Shown: piece after piece, positions 34,730 through 46,561 of the stretch
Layout of the letters: every line of letters begins with the position of its first letter
How positions within the stretch are numbered: the stretch's first letter is position 1
Assembly (NCBI RefSeq): GCF_027579695.1
Contig: NC_083574.1
Coordinates: 61,170,559-61,234,558 of the forward strand
Origin: Neoarius graeffei
Lineage: Eukaryota > Chordata > Actinopteri > Siluriformes > Ariidae
DNA length: 64,000 nucleotides
Direction: 5' to 3'
Translations under genes and position numbers: made by a program
The notes under the pieces: generated by a model
What the model was told of the DNA's origin: nothing
Databases searched by the model: none
Seen by the model: the letters and a program-made list of their open reading frames with translations, nothing else

Positions 34730-35031
34730 ATAATAATAATAATAATAAATACTTTCCTTTTCTTGTGGTTTTCTTTAATTGTTGGTACTGCACCCTCTTT
34801 CAATACGGGTTTATAGCCAACGCTCCTCAACAGATCAGAGGTCTCGTATGAGTCTTCAGTAAAATGTGCAGAGCAGAGGAGATGCCACTTCGTAGGCGCC
34901 CAATGTGCCCGTGAACTTCTCGCAAAACGCGTCCAAATCTTTGCAGTTTGAACATTCTCGGGCCATGAATGCAACGTAAATCCACCTTCTGTCGTGTTGC
35001 TGCACCCGCCAGCAACACATCTCCGTGGCAC
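34730..35031 (-). pseudogene. THAP zinc-finger domain, complete (THAP 3 of 5)
   Basis: Starts MPRRCVAGGCSNTTEGGFTL. C5 and C10, Trp in AKIWTRF, LLCSAHF (C-x2-H) and the closing AVPTI give a full-length C2CH THAP domain in one uninterrupted frame, followed by HKKRK and a probable donor. Likely the DNA-binding head of a transposase whose catalytic part is lost. Reads inward from the right end of the 32884-35221 element. Start chosen because MP-RC is the family's usual start. Confidence 0.82.
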
Positions 35032-35302
35032 GGCAATAAATTAGCTCAAAATGGAGGATCGGAGTTGCAGTCAGCTCTGTGTTTTAGTATAGCGGAAATG
35101 GCGATGAGACCGACAGACTTCCTGCTGTGACATCACAGATGTCAAGGTCATTCACTCAGACCGCTACCTATATGAATCACTTTAATCGTAAAAATTACTA
35201 TATTAGATTTATTGTTAACGCTTAAAACTGTTCCTGTGCCATTCTTGAGGTCTCAAGGCGTTTATAAACGAAAGTGAGGCCATGACTGCTTGAAGTGAAG
35301 GG

Positions 35303-36085
35303 GACAGAACAAACACTAACAAACACATGTGGACGGCAGGGTGATGTCATGGTTAGCACTGTTGCCTCACAGCAAGAAGGTTCAGCAGCCTTTCTGTGTG
35401 GAGTTTGCATGTTCTCCCCGTGTCTGCGTGTTCCAGTTACCCCCACAGGTTAGGCTAACATGGGCTGAAGTGTCCTTGAGCAAGGCACCTAACCCCCCCA
35501 ACTGCTCCCTGGGCACTGTAGCATAAATGCCTACTGTTCACTTGTGTGTGTTCGCTGCTTCAGATGGGTTTAATGCAGAGGAGGAATTTCACCGTGTGCT
35601 TCAGTCTGTGCTACCATGTTGTATAGTTGCAGTAACTATATAGTAACTATACAACATATATACCATGCTACATATCTCCTTGAAGTGAAACGTAGAACCT
35701 TTGAAATATTTGCATGAATTTTCAAGGCTCTTAGAAGAACAAGCCTTAATTTGTCACACGAAGTTGTTCCACTCAAGCACAGACTGAAGCACGCGGTGAA
35801 ATTCCTCCTCTGCATTAAACCCATCTGAAGCAGCGAACACACACAAGTGAGCAGTAGGCATTTATGCTACAGTGCCCAGGGAGCAGCTGGGGGGGTTAGG
35901 TGCCTTGCTCAAGGACACTTCAGCCCATGTTAGCCTAACCTGTGGGGGTAACTGGAACACGCAGACACGGGGAGAACATGCAAACTCCACACAGAAAGGC
36001 TGCTGAACCTTCTTGCTGTGAGGCAACAGTGCTAACCATGACATCACCCTGCCGTCCACATGTGTTTATTAGTGTTTGTTCTGTC
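35303..36085. repeat. 309-bp inverted duplication with 165-bp spacer
   Basis: Left arm 35303-35611 and right arm 35777-36085 are the same length and almost identical in reverse complement; translated frames differ by one residue in about 65. Each arm is a chimeric Mermaid-headed SINE with flank. The spacer begins with a smaller palindrome (ATGTTGTATAGTT and AACTATACAACAT). Confidence 0.92.
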
Positions 36086-36446
36086 TGCTTTCTGCTGTTT
36101 TTTTTTTTGTGCAAATCAGTTAACAGTCAAAATCACACATTTGCTTACATTTAAATAGGGACCTGGAAATAGTGCAGGATCTTGAATATGAAATATTCAA
36201 GATACCGAACGTTGGCTTTCATTGTTTTAAATATTTCAAAATTTGACAACCTTTTGCTTATTTCCAATTTTAAATGGAAGTTAAAACCTAGATTTTTAGT
36301 GTGGGTGCAAACTTTTGGAGCCTGCTGTTGTTGTTAATCTGTGGTAGAATGCATATTTAAAGTGCTGATGACACGAACATGACTCTATGCAATTTCTTAA
36401 ATAAACTATACAACATGGCAAACATGTTAGATTTCTGTTATAATTA

Positions 36447-38057
36447 CAGTGGTGCTTGAAAGTTTGTGAAACCTTTAGAATTTTCTATAATTTCTGCATA
36501 AATATGACCTAAAACATCATCAGATTTTCACACAAGTCCTAAAAGTAGATAAAGAGAACCCAGTTAAACAAATGAGACAAAAATATTATACTTGGTCATT
36601 TATTTACTGAGGAAAATGATCCAATGTTACATATCTATGTGTGGCAAAAGTATGTGAACCTTTGCTTTCAGTATCTGGTGTGACCCCCTTGTGCAGCAAT
36701 AACTGCAACTAAACGTTTCCGGTAACTGTTGATCAGTCCTGCACACCGGCTTGGAGGAATTTTAGCCCATTCCTCCGTACAGAACAGCTTCAACTCTGGG
36801 ATGTTGGCGGGCTTCCTCACATGAACTGCTCGCTTCAGGTCCTTCCACAACATTTCGATTGGATTAAGGTCAGGACTTTGACTTGGCCGTTCCAAAACAT
36901 TAACTTTATTCTTCTTTAACCATTCTTTGCTAGAACGACTTGTGTGCTTAGGGTTGCTGTCTTGCTGCATGACCCACCTTCTCTTGAAAGTCAGTTCATG
37001 GACAGGTGTCCTGACATTTTCCTTTAGAATTTGCTGGTACAATTCAGAATTCATTGTTCCATCAATGATGGCAAGCCATCCTGGCCCAGATGCAGCAAAA
37101 CAGGCCCAAACCATGATCCTACCACCACCATGTTTCACAGATTGGATAAGGTTCTTATGCTGGAATGCAGTGTTTTCCTTTCTCCAAACATAATGCTTCT
37201 CATTTAAACCAAAAAGTTCTATTTTGATCTCATCCGTCCACAAAACATTTTTCCAATAACCTTCTGGCTTGTCCACGTAATCATTAGCAAACTGCAGACA
37301 AGCAGCAATGTTCTTTTTGGAGAGCAGTGGGTTCTTCCTTGCAACCCTGCCATGCACACCATTGTTGTTCAGTGTTCTCCTGATGGTGGACACATGAACA
37401 TTAACATTAACCAATGTGAGAGAGGCCTTCAGTTGCTTAGAAGTTACTCTGGGGTCCTTTGTGACCTCACCGACTATTACACGCCTTGCTCTTGGAGTGA
37501 TCTTTGTTAGTCAACCACTCCTGGGGAGGGTAACAATGGTCTTGAATTTCCTCCATTTGTACACAATCTGTCTGACTGAGGATTGGTGGAGTTCAAACTC
37601 TTTAGAGATGGTTTTGTAACCTTTTCCAGCCTGATGAGCATCAACAACGCTTTTTCTGAGGTCCTCAGAAATCTCCTTTGTTCGTGCCATGATGCACTTC
37701 CACAAACATGTGTTGTGAAGATCAGACTTTGATAGATCCCTGTTCTTTAAATAAAACAGGGTGCCCACTCACACCTGATTGTCATCCCATTGATTGAAAA
37801 CACCTGACTCTAATTTCACCTTCAAATTAACTGCTAATCCTAGAGGTTCATATACTTTTGCCACTCACAGATATGTAATATTGGATCATTTTCCTCAATA
37901 AATAAATGACCAAGTATAATATTTTTGTTTCATTTGTTTAACTGGGTTCTCTTTATCTACTTTTAGGACTTGTGTGAAAATCTGATGATGTTTTAGGTCA
38001 TATTTATGCAGAAATGTAGAAAATTCTAAAGGGTTCACAAACTTTCAAGCACCACTG
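36447..38057 (-). mobile_element. Tc1-like transposon, structurally complete
   Basis: 1,611 bp with about 210-bp inverted repeats (left CAGTGGTGCTTGAAAG, right CTTTCAAGCACCACTG), each flanked by TA (36445-36446, 38058-38059). Encloses a transposase frame with one stop. Long, little-diverged TIRs suggest recent insertion into the Kolobok-like element. Confidence 0.96.
36668..37690 (-). pseudogene. Tc1-like DDE transposase, one in-frame stop
   Basis: Cut-and-paste transposase of the Tc1 family: 340 codons from MARTKEISEDLRKS to the TAA, normal length. The N-terminus carries the paired helix-turn-helix (GKGYKTISKEF, VRQIVYKWRKF). All three catalytic acidic residues are visible: LWTDEI, QQDSNPKHTS and [14 protein letters not shown] (DD34E). 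The only lesion is a TGA at 37511-37513 after LPRSG, where relatives have Arg-Pro; CGA to TGA is a CpG transition. The frame is otherwise continuous, so this gene died recently. The start was chosen at 37690 because MARTKE is the family start; the frame upstream is TIR-adjacent sequence. Confidence 0.93.
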
Positions 38058-38911
38058 TACGTGAAAAGAAGCTGTTGTTACGCGAATATCCAACTTTTAA
38101 TTGCACAGCGCAAGAAAACTGGGTCCGTGGCTCGCGGCCATGCTGTGACGTCAGCGGAAGAACACGCTGCGGTTCACTGGCTGTTCTACTCAATGGAAAT
38201 GGCGCATGAAAACGCCGGTGAACTCTCTAGTGCTAGCTCTTCCTCTGAACAAAAGAACAACCAAATACTGGTACTTTAAGCAGTGATCATGATGGCATGA
38301 TTTTATCTGATTTTAAATAAATGAGATTGATAATAATGTGAATGTTCACAACTAGTACATACAAACTCTGCAGCTTCTGATTCAGCAGCTGCGTCATACT
38401 CCGCAAAAACATCAGCAAGAACCTACAATATAAATGGAAATGCAATACACTAAGCTCAAATGACTTTTGGAAAGTATAATTTCTAATTTTTTTCTACATA
38501 TTCTGGAAGTCGGTCATCGGGGTACTTGCTACCGTTCCCTAACAACGCATGGCAAAGGGTAAAGTGTAGTGTTGCTACGAGTACTTGCTAAAGCCTCCGG
38601 TGGAAGATCCTCGATGTGCTGATAAGACATACAGTTCTATAGAACACACAAGTGTCACGATAATCACAAAACAGACGCAAATTGTTAAAATACTTAATTT
38701 TTAAGCAATCACGTGTTGATCTCTTCCGAATAGAATCTATGATGGCCTACCCTCTTTACCCTTTGCCTCTCGTTGCTAGGCGGCAGTTACATGAAAGCCG
38801 CAAGCTTTCACAAGCAAATACATGACTGATATCACGCCGACTTTATGATTACATTTATGATTATCATGAATGTGTACTCTATGATGTGTACTCTGAGCGC
38901 TCTGGAGCGAG

Positions 38912-39376
38912 TCACTTCCAAGATGGCCGCGCAGACCGCAGTGTTACTATTTTTAGCATCATGTCGGAGCACTCTATAGCTCTACGTACCTTTATCTTAT
39001 GTCGTTTCTCAACACATGTTCTGACAGTTGGACTGTCTTTGGAGGAGTCGCCTTGTCCCAGGCGACTGCTGGATCCGGCATAGCTACTAGTAGACCCCCT
39101 CCGGAATACTGTAGGCACTGCTGATGGTAGTAACACACGTTTGTGCTGAACTGAACACCCAAGAGATTCTTTTAAGCTGGGAAGGGTGTCAAAACAATCC
39201 TAATCGAAGTGTTCAGAGCACAGGACGGATGTTGGTGAGGGCTCCCACTTGTCACGAGTGCGCCTGACTTGCTTCACCCACTTCGCATGCAGCTCGGGAT
39301 CTCCGGGAAGCTTGAATAAACTTACCCCATCCTTGTGGGTTTTGGAGCAAAAGCCGGCAACACAACGCGAAGGCAT
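38912..39376 (-). pseudogene. THAP zinc-finger protein, one stop (THAP 4 of 5)
   Basis: ATG at 39376 gives MPSRCVAGFCSKTHKDGVSL (C5, C10), then HAKWVKQ (Trp), SVLCSEHFD (C-x2-H), an in-frame TAG in place of the expected CAG, DCFDTLPSLKESLG, and SAVPTVFRR (AVPTF box). It continues as a polar, serine-rich tail to a stop at 38912. This is a complete C2CH THAP domain and probably the N-terminal part of a Kolobok-type transposase. The catalytic part is absent. Reads inward from the right end of its element. Confidence 0.8.
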
Positions 39377-39764
39377 AATAACTATATATAATAATGTATA
39401 ATAATGTATAATAATAATACTAATAATGACAAACTGAACACCTGTCGCATCAACAATAAACTGGTAAGTGAGGAGGAAGGTTCTTTCGCTGACGTCATAT
39501 AGCCCCTCCTCCTCATTCGTCTCCTGGGTGCTGCAGCCCCGTCAAATTTGCCCAAATAGCCGCGTTTTTTATCATAACTTGTAAAATAGGCGCCTTCGTG
39601 AATTAATATATGGATCATCGGGAATTACTTTTTATGTTATAAAACATCGCCAAAGATGTCAAAAACGTGTCATCAGACCTTTAAAGATTTTAAAGGAGAT
39701 TACAGTGATACAAATGCACAACTAACCCCAGTCTCAGTTTCATCAGTCGTAATGAAAATATACA

Positions 39765-40119
39765 TCCATCCATTATTGGTAACCGCTTATCCTGTGCAGG
39801 GTCGCAGGCAAGCTGGAGCCTATCCCAGCTGACTACGGGCGAAAGGCGGGGTACACCCTGGACAAGTCGCCAGGTCATCACAGGGCTGACACATAGACAC
39901 AGACGACCATTCACACTCACATTCACACCTACGGTCAATTTAGAGTCACCAGTTAACCTAACCTGCATGTCTTTGGACTGTGGGGGAAACCGGAGCACCC
40001 GGAGGAAACCCACGCGGACACGGGGAGAACATGCAAACTCCGCACAGAAAGGTCCTCGCCGGCCACGGGGCTCGAACCCGGACCTTCTTGCTGTGAGGCG
40101 ACAGCACCGTGACGCCCCT
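39765..40119 (-). mobile_element. Mermaid-like SINE
   Basis: Reverse copy with CCATCCATTATTGG tail variant. Part of the head is deleted near 40100 (GCGACAGCACCGTGACGCC). Confidence 0.9.
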
Positions 40120-41115
40120 AACAGTAATCATGTAAAGTATAAAAAAAAAAAAAAAACGGGGTGAATGATTAATGGATGCTGCATCTCATTGGTTTGGGAG
40201 TGCCATGAGTGCTACTACTAGAAACAGACAGTGTTGGTGAAAATGCAGCGTGTTTGGGCTATGGGATTATTTTCAGGATTATTCTTGTCGTGCCAGGATG
40301 CAGGTGAGAAATACGGCAGCTCGGTGCGGCTTACGTTCCTATTTCCAGGAAACAGCGCTGCAGTGACTTGGCCGATCCACTGCTCAGCCACCTTTCTGCT
40401 GCTCCGTGTGCTGATTTTCTTTTGTGCGAAATCGCTTTAGGATCATGATCTTCCATACTGTAGCAAGCGAGTAAATGTAGGTCATCGTTGACAGAGGTGC
40501 ACAAGTCAGAAGCCCTGCCTCCAGTGGGCCGAACTAGCAGATTACATGCCTGGGCTGTGCGGTTTTTATTCATAGTTGCCTGGTCGATAGGTGAATTCAG
40601 GAAGAGCTTTATCTGGTCCATACAGCAAACACTGAAAGCACAGTCGTTTCACAGTGAATAAGCATGAACATCCAGACTCAAGTCACGCCTTTTACACAAT
40701 GCTCATAGCTGAAATGTTAGCCAGGCTGTGTTTTTGTCAAAGGCAGAAATATGATATGCTCCATCAGACCTATTTTCAAGAGAGAGAATAAGGCCTATGG
40801 GTACGTATAGTTACTTTCTTGTCACACATTCAATTATTCACTCATTTTCCTGAGTCAGTATTAATGCGCTTACATAACTAACTTGTTATGCTTTTATGTT
40901 GCATTATATTACGAGCTACATGACAGTCTTGTGCTTCACTGTTCTTTTTTTTTTCCCAATTTGGTCACCTGCTTGTTCCCAACCACCAGCAAGCTCTCCC
41001 CTATCATATATATATACATATAGAACTACCACCCAGAGAGGATGAAAGCAAACACATGCGTCCTCTGAAACTAGACACGTAACGATTGGATTCGAGTCAC
41101 AATATTTTTGAAAAT
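40120..41115. other. Intron 3, nothing recognised
   Basis: Single-copy-like sequence with a poly-A (about 40141-40156). No exon recognised; short open frames lack domains. Confidence 0.4.
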
Positions 41116-41128
41116 ATATTAAATGAGG

Positions 41129-41488
41129 GCGGCACGGTGGTGTAGTGGTTAGCACTGTCGCCTCACAGCAAGAAGGTCCGGGTTCGAGCCCGGTGGCCGG
41201 CGAGGGCCTTTCTGTGTGGAGTTTGCATGTTCTCCCCGTGTCCACGTGGGTTTCCTCCGGGTGCTCCGGTTTCCCCCACAGTCCAAAGACATGCAGGTTA
41301 GGTTAACTGGTGACTCTAAATTGACCGTAGGTGTGAATGTGAGTGTGAATGGTTGTCTATGTGTCAGCCCTGTGATGACCTGGCAACTTGTCCAGGGTGT
41401 ACCCCGCCTTTCGCCCGTAGTCAGCTGGGATAGGCTCCAGCTTGCCTGCGACCCTGTACAGGATAAGCGGCTACAGATAATGAGATGG
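41129..41488 (+). mobile_element. Mermaid-like SINE
   Basis: Forward copy with TSD ATATTAAATGAGG (41116-41128, 41489-41501). Confidence 0.96.
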
Positions 41489-41637
41489 ATATTAAATGAG
41501 GAAAATTGTCTTACCAAAAAATTTACCCTCATTTGTAAAGATCTATTAAATATATTTTTATTAAATATAATAGGTCTAAAAGATCCTATTAACTAAAATA
41601 TTCCTTTAATTAAAAACAAAAAAGTTAATCGCAAAGA

Positions 41638-43084
41638 CAGTGTCTTGCAAAAGTATTCCTCCCCCTTGGTGTTTGTCCTGTTTTGTCGCATTACAAGCTG
41701 GAATTAAAATGGATTTTTGGGGGGTTAGCACCATTTGCTTTACACAACATGCCTACCACTTTAAAAGTGAAATTTGTTTTATTGTGACACAAACAATAAT
41801 TAAGATGGAAAAAAAAAACCTAGAACTCTGGAGTGTGCATAAGTATTCACCCCTCCCAAAGTCAATACTTTGTAGGGCCACCTTTTGCTGCAATTCCAGC
41901 TGCAAGTCTCTTGGGGTATGTCTCTATTAGCTTTGCACATCTAGGCGCTGGGATTTTTGCCCATTCCTCAAGGCAAAACTGCTCCAACTCCTTCAAGTTA
42001 GATGGGTTGTATTGGTGTACAGCAATCTTCAAACAGGTTTTCCTCCAGAATTGGCCTGTATTTAGTGCCATCCATCTTTCCTTCAGTCCTGACCAGCTTT
42101 CCTGTCCCTGCAGATGAAAAATATCCCCACAGCATGATGCTGCCACCACCATGCTTCACTGTAGGAATGGTGTTCTCAGGGTGTTGGGTTTGTGCCACAC
42201 ATGGCATTTCCCATGATGACCAAAAAGTTCAATTTTAGTCTCATTTGACCAGAGAATCTTCTTCCATGTGTTTGGGGAGTCTGCCACATGCTGTTGGGCA
42301 AACTCCAAACGTGTTTTCTTAAACACTTACTTTTTTTCTGGCCACTCTTCCATAAAGCCCCGCTCTGTGGAGTGTACGGCTTAAAGTGATCCTATGGACA
42401 TATTCTCCCATCTCCGCTGTGGATCTTTGCAGCTCCTTCAGTGTTATCTTTGGTGTCTTTGTTGCATCTCTGATTAATGCCTCCTTGCCCGGTCTGTGAG
42501 TTTTGGTGGGTGGCCTTCTCTTGTCAGGTTTGTAGTGGTGCCATGTTCTTTCCATTTTGCTATAATGGATTTAATGGCGCTCCCTGGGATATTCAAAGTT
42601 TGGGATATTTTTTATAACCCAACTCTGATCTATACTTCTCCACAACTTTGTCTCTGACCTGTTTGGAGGCTCCTTGGTTTTCATGTTGCTTGCTTAGTAG
42701 TGTTGCAGAGTCAGGGTCCTTCCAGAACAGGTTGATTTATACAGACATCATGTGACAGATCATGTGACATGTTGATTGCACACAGGTGGATCTTAATCAA
42801 CTAATTATGTGACTTATGAAGTGAATTGGTTGGAGCAGCTCTTATTTAGGGGTTTCATAGGGAAGGGGGTGAATACCTATGCACACTCCAGATTTCTGTT
42901 TTTTCATCTTAATTATTGTTTGTGTCACAATAAAGCAAAATTTGCACCTTTAAAGTTGTAGGCATGTTGTGTAAATCAAATGGTGCTAACCCTCCAAAAA
43001 TCCATTTTAATTCCAGCTTGTAATGCGACAAAACAGAACAAACACCAAGGTGTGTGTGTGTGTGAATATTTTTGCAAGACATTG
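41638..43084 (-). mobile_element. Tc1-like element with a deleted transposase
   Basis: Termini CAGTGTCTTGCAAAAGTATT and TTTTTGCAAGACATTG; TA at the right side (43085-43086), GA at the left. Subterminal repeats mirror each other (ACAAGCTGGAATTAAAATGG and complement). 1,447 bp versus about 1.6 kb for intact relatives. A short GT run has replaced bases in the right TIR. Confidence 0.88.
41862..42684 (-). pseudogene. Tc1-like transposase, internally deleted
   Basis: The minus-strand start near 42684 (MKTKEPP-like) runs through PPTKTHRPGKEALIRDATKT and KELQRSTAEMG, then [36 protein letters not shown], and after a gap [15 protein letters not shown] to GGPTKY and stop. The segment with the second and third catalytic acidic residues ([14 protein letters not shown]) is missing and the frame changes several times. 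It cannot be active. Confidence 0.85.
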
Positions 43085-43086
43085 TA

Positions 43087-43815
43087 GGCCTTTCCTTAAT
43101 AAATATTTGTACTATCTCCATTTGCTTGACTTTGCTTTTGCTTTCAGCATTCTGTATAAAGATTGCTTCGACTTCTTGTTCAAGCAATTTGTATAGTCCA
43201 TCCCACAACAGCTCTTTCCCATTTTCGATCTATTTTAATGTGTTTTCACGACATTAGAGCTGTGTTACTTCTGCCTCGGGTGAAGTCATATATATTCCAC
43301 TATTATATTTTACTGCGTCCTTTGCTCTCTAAACAACACAGTTAAAGCGAGGAAATCTAAGAGGTTACACTGCCTGATAATGATCACGATTCCTTTTTTA
43401 TTTCATCAGCTGTATCACGATTTATCATCACACAATATATTGTTGCATGCCTATGTGAGGTGCATGAAGCCAACCCAGCCAGCATAACACACACGGAGGA
43501 AAGCGCCAACTGCCCTCTTCTGCATACATGAGCTCATAGATGCCTGTGATTGGATAGTGTCACTGTGATTGACAGGAGACACCCTCCCACCCAGAGAACA
43601 CAGCCATTTTTGCTGTCCTGGCTCCTGGCCAGAGGTGGTATCATTGGGATTTAAACATCATTGGGATTGATCTGACATTAGGGTGGAAGTTTTTTTTGTT
43701 GTGCCAGTAGTTCGGAGCAACTATTCTGTATGTGATGCATCTAACCATTGTTTTCACATCCCTGCATGCTACTGATTCATAAAAACTGCTGTACATCCAT
43801 CTGTGTAAGTGTGTG
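43087..43815. other. Intron 3 with unassigned repeat-like sequence
   Basis: No gene seen. The stretch 43480-43640 (CATGAGCTCATAGATGCCTG) has the look of a dispersed repeat, but no ends were found. Confidence 0.35.
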
Positions 43816-43979
43816 TTAAAGTGCCAGTCTAACGCAAATTGCATCATAAAATCCCAGGTTTTCTGTGTGTGATATGCTCAAATAGGTTGTAAAGTTCACT
43901 GATAAATAAAAAATTGGTTTGAAAAATAATTTTTTTGCGTCTGAATTCTGTTCCAAAAATCACTGAAAGCTTGTCCACC

Positions 43980-44352
43980 GGGGCAGCACGGTGGTGTAGT
44001 GGTTAGCACTGTCGCCTCACAGCAAGAAGGTCCGGGTTCGAGCCTTGTGGCCGGTGAGGGCCTTTCTGTGCGGAGTTTGCATGTTCTCCCCGTGTCCGCG
44101 TGGGTTTCCTCCGGGTGCTCCGGTTTCCCCCACAGTCCAAAGACATGCAGGTTAGGTTAACTGGTGACTCTAAATTGACCGTAGGTGTGAATGTGAGTGT
44201 GAATGGTTGTTTGTGTCTCTGTGTCAGCCCTGTGATGACCTGGCGACTTGTCCAGGGTGTACCCCGCCTTTCGCCCGTAGTCAGCTGGGATAGGCTCCAG
44301 CTTGCCTGCGACCCTGTAGAACAAGATAAAGCGGCTAGAGATAATGAGAGAG
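43980..44352 (+). mobile_element. Mermaid-like SINE
   Basis: Forward copy inside the Kolobok-like element. TSD AGCTTGTCCACC (43968-43979) and AGCTTGTCCGCC (44353-44364), one mismatch. Confidence 0.95.
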
Positions 44353-44470
44353 AGCTTGTCCGCCATTATTAGATCGCAGCAATTCATAGGTCAGCGGTGC
44401 TGCATATGTGACGTCATACGCACCACTGCTGCCTTTTGTGTCCACACTGACTCTATACTATTCTCTGCAA

Positions 44471-44672
44471 TGGCGTGCGTTCTTGATACGGATTCTTTGG
44501 AAAAAGACAACGAAAGCTCTTTAAATTCATCCTCAATCTTTGGTTGGTTGTCTGAGGACGATTTAGGACCTATAGTCACGGAGAAAGAGGCGGACGAATA
44601 CGCAACCAAGTTGCTCGTGAAGAAGAAGAGCAACAACAGCTTGAGCAGTTTTCTGGAACCCAGGAAGTTAAT
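44471..44672 (+). pseudogene. Left-end gene of the Kolobok-like element, first exon
   Basis: ATG at 44471, 55 bp after a CRE, opens MACVLDTDSLEKDNESSLNS and continues to FLEPRKLM. I do not recognise a domain; it is acidic and serine-rich. The position mirrors the MAHENAGELSSASSSS start in the Kolobok-like element at 36361-39680. The end of the exon is uncertain. Confidence 0.4.
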
Positions 44673-45052
44673 GGTACAAATCATGGTTTGCTTATTCATT
44701 TTCTTTCTTTTTTTTTTACTGATCTGGTGTTCAGCTTTCACAGTAAAGCAGTGTCTCTTTGTAATTGTCATCTTTGCAACCAAACTTGGTAGGCACAAGG
44801 CTAAATAATGGCAGTAATTAGGCACTTTCAGTGCTGGAGCCGGCAGGAGCGGGTGGCGCGTTGTGCCATATGCATTGTGCGCAGTGAGCACACAGCAGCC
44901 AGGAATTTGTTAGGATTCACCTCCAAAACTAAGTTGCTCATAAAACTACAACATTTTCTGGTTCTATCAGTACCAATTAGAACTATGTAGACCCTTTCTA
45001 TTTTGTGCTACAACATTAAGTAGAGGTGTTGGTGGTGGGGTGTCAGCATGCA

Positions 45053-45426
45053 TTCATCTCTCATTATCTCTAGCCGCTTTATCCTTCTACAGGGTCGCAG
45101 GCAAGCTGGAGCCTATCCCAGCTGACTACGGGCGAAAGGCGGGGTACACCCTGGACAAGTCGCCAGGTCATCACAGGGCTGACACATAGACACAGACAAC
45201 CATTCACACTCACATTCACACCTACGGTCAATTTAGAGTCACCAGTCAACCTAACCTGCATGTCTTTGGACTGTGGGGGAAACCGGAGCACCCGGAGGAA
45301 ACCCACGCGGACACGGGGAGAACATGCAAACTCCACACAGAAAGGCCCTCGCCGGCCCCGGGGCTCGAACCCAGGACCTTCTTGCTGTGAGGCGACAGCG
45401 CTAACCACTACACCACCGTGCCGCCT
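45053..45426 (-). mobile_element. Mermaid-like SINE, full length
   Basis: Reverse copy with perfect 13-bp TSD GTGTCAGCATGCA (45040-45052, 45427-45439). Confidence 0.97.
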
Positions 45427-45556
45427 GTGTCAGCATGCAATTACCGTTATTTAATTTTTACTAAATCACCGTATCTTTGCAACCATAAAAGATTTTTTCA
45501 AAATTCCAAAACCTATGATCTTCTTGCGGCGTCCCTTTACAGAGAGCTGATTTTAA

Positions 45557-45939
45557 CCCATTGACGCCTGAAACGCCTGCAAAAAAACGTCTGCAAATGC
45601 CTAAGCCAGTTTTTAGAAAAGGTCCCCATCTGCCTGAGGGTTTTCTGAAATAAAAATAATTAATTGAAAACGCCTATGAAAAATTCAATATCTCAGCCTC
45701 TGAAGCACATAAAGACATGAAGTAAGTTGCATTTAAAAGATAAAATTCTCTGCTTTTATTGGATCATGCTCATTCAGCATTAGCACTAACACATTTGTTA
45801 ACACATAGATGAGTCTTGAAAATAATGACAAATCAACAATGCTGCGTTATGCAGCAACCGGCATTTGGGGCAATGTTGCGTTATGCAACAACCGGCGCTA
45901 GGGGCAATGTTGCGTGACGCAGCATCCGGCGTCAATGGG
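45557..45939. mobile_element. 383-bp piggyBac-like MITE
   Basis: Perfect 12-bp TIR CCCATTGACGCC with TTAA on both sides (45553-45556, 45940-45943). Near the right end are three tandem units of about 30 bp around GGGGCAATGTTGCGT. No coding. Confidence 0.92.
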
Positions 45940-46188
45940 TTAAGGTGAACTGAACCTGTTTGAAATTTTCAGGTAAAGTCCCTACAGTAATCACGGAATT
46001 GCCGCGAAGGAAAAAGCCATTGCCAGATTAATTTATCACTCTCCAATAAACTTCCCTGTGTATTTCTGAATCTTGTCGTTGCCTTTTTGTCCACTGAAAC
46101 ACGTGCGATGTTATAATGCATCTGAAAACATGATTTCAGTTTCAAAAGAATGGACACGCTGTCCTGTTACATCTCTCTACTAACTCAT

Positions 46189-46530
46189 CTCATTATCTGT
46201 AGCCGCTTTATCCTGTTCTACAGGGTCGCAGGCAAGCTGGAGCCTATCCCAGCTGACTACGGGCGAAAGGCGGGGTACACCCTGGACAAGTCGCCAGGTC
46301 ATCACAGGACTGACACATAGACACAGACAACCATTCACACCTACGGTCAATTTAGAGTCACCAGTTAACCTAACCTGCATGCCTTTGGGGGAAACCGGAG
46401 CACCCGGAGGAAACCCACGCAGACAACATGCAAACTCCGCACAGAAAGGCCCTCGCCGGCCACGGGGCTCGAACCCGGACCTTCTTGCTGTGAGGCGACA
46501 GCGCTAACCACTACACCACCATGCCGCCCC
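46189..46530 (-). mobile_element. Mermaid-like SINE
   Basis: Reverse copy with perfect 14-bp TSD CTCTACTAACTCAT (46175-46188, 46531-46544). Some internal deletions. Confidence 0.96.
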
Positions 46531-46561
46531 CTCTACTAACTCATTGTTCCTGTATTTATAG

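Larger units (their letters stand above)
32884..35221. mobile_element. TTAA-flanked THAP transposon (Kolobok-like), deleted, with nested element
   Basis: TTAA at 32880-32883 and 35222-35225. Weakly matching ends GAGTTAAAATCGAT and (reverse complement) GCGTTAACAATAAAT. A THAP exon reads inward from the right end; CRE-like TGACGTCA (32949) near the left and GTGACATCAC near the right. About 1.34 kb once the nested element is removed. TTAA targets and THAP transposases fit the Kolobok superfamily, but the TIRs are too degraded for certainty. Confidence 0.5.
36361..39680. mobile_element. Kolobok-like element with TTAA target, split by a Tc1 insertion
   Basis: TTAA at 36357-36360 and 39681-39684. 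Termini AGTGCTGATGACACG and (reverse complement of right end) AGGTCTGATGACACG. About 1.7 kb once the nested Tc1 is removed. A THAP gene reads inward from the right end and a short gene start (MAHENAGELSSASSSSEQ) from the left, each near a TGACGTCA (38146, 39490). THAP plus TTAA fits Kolobok. Confidence 0.75.
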
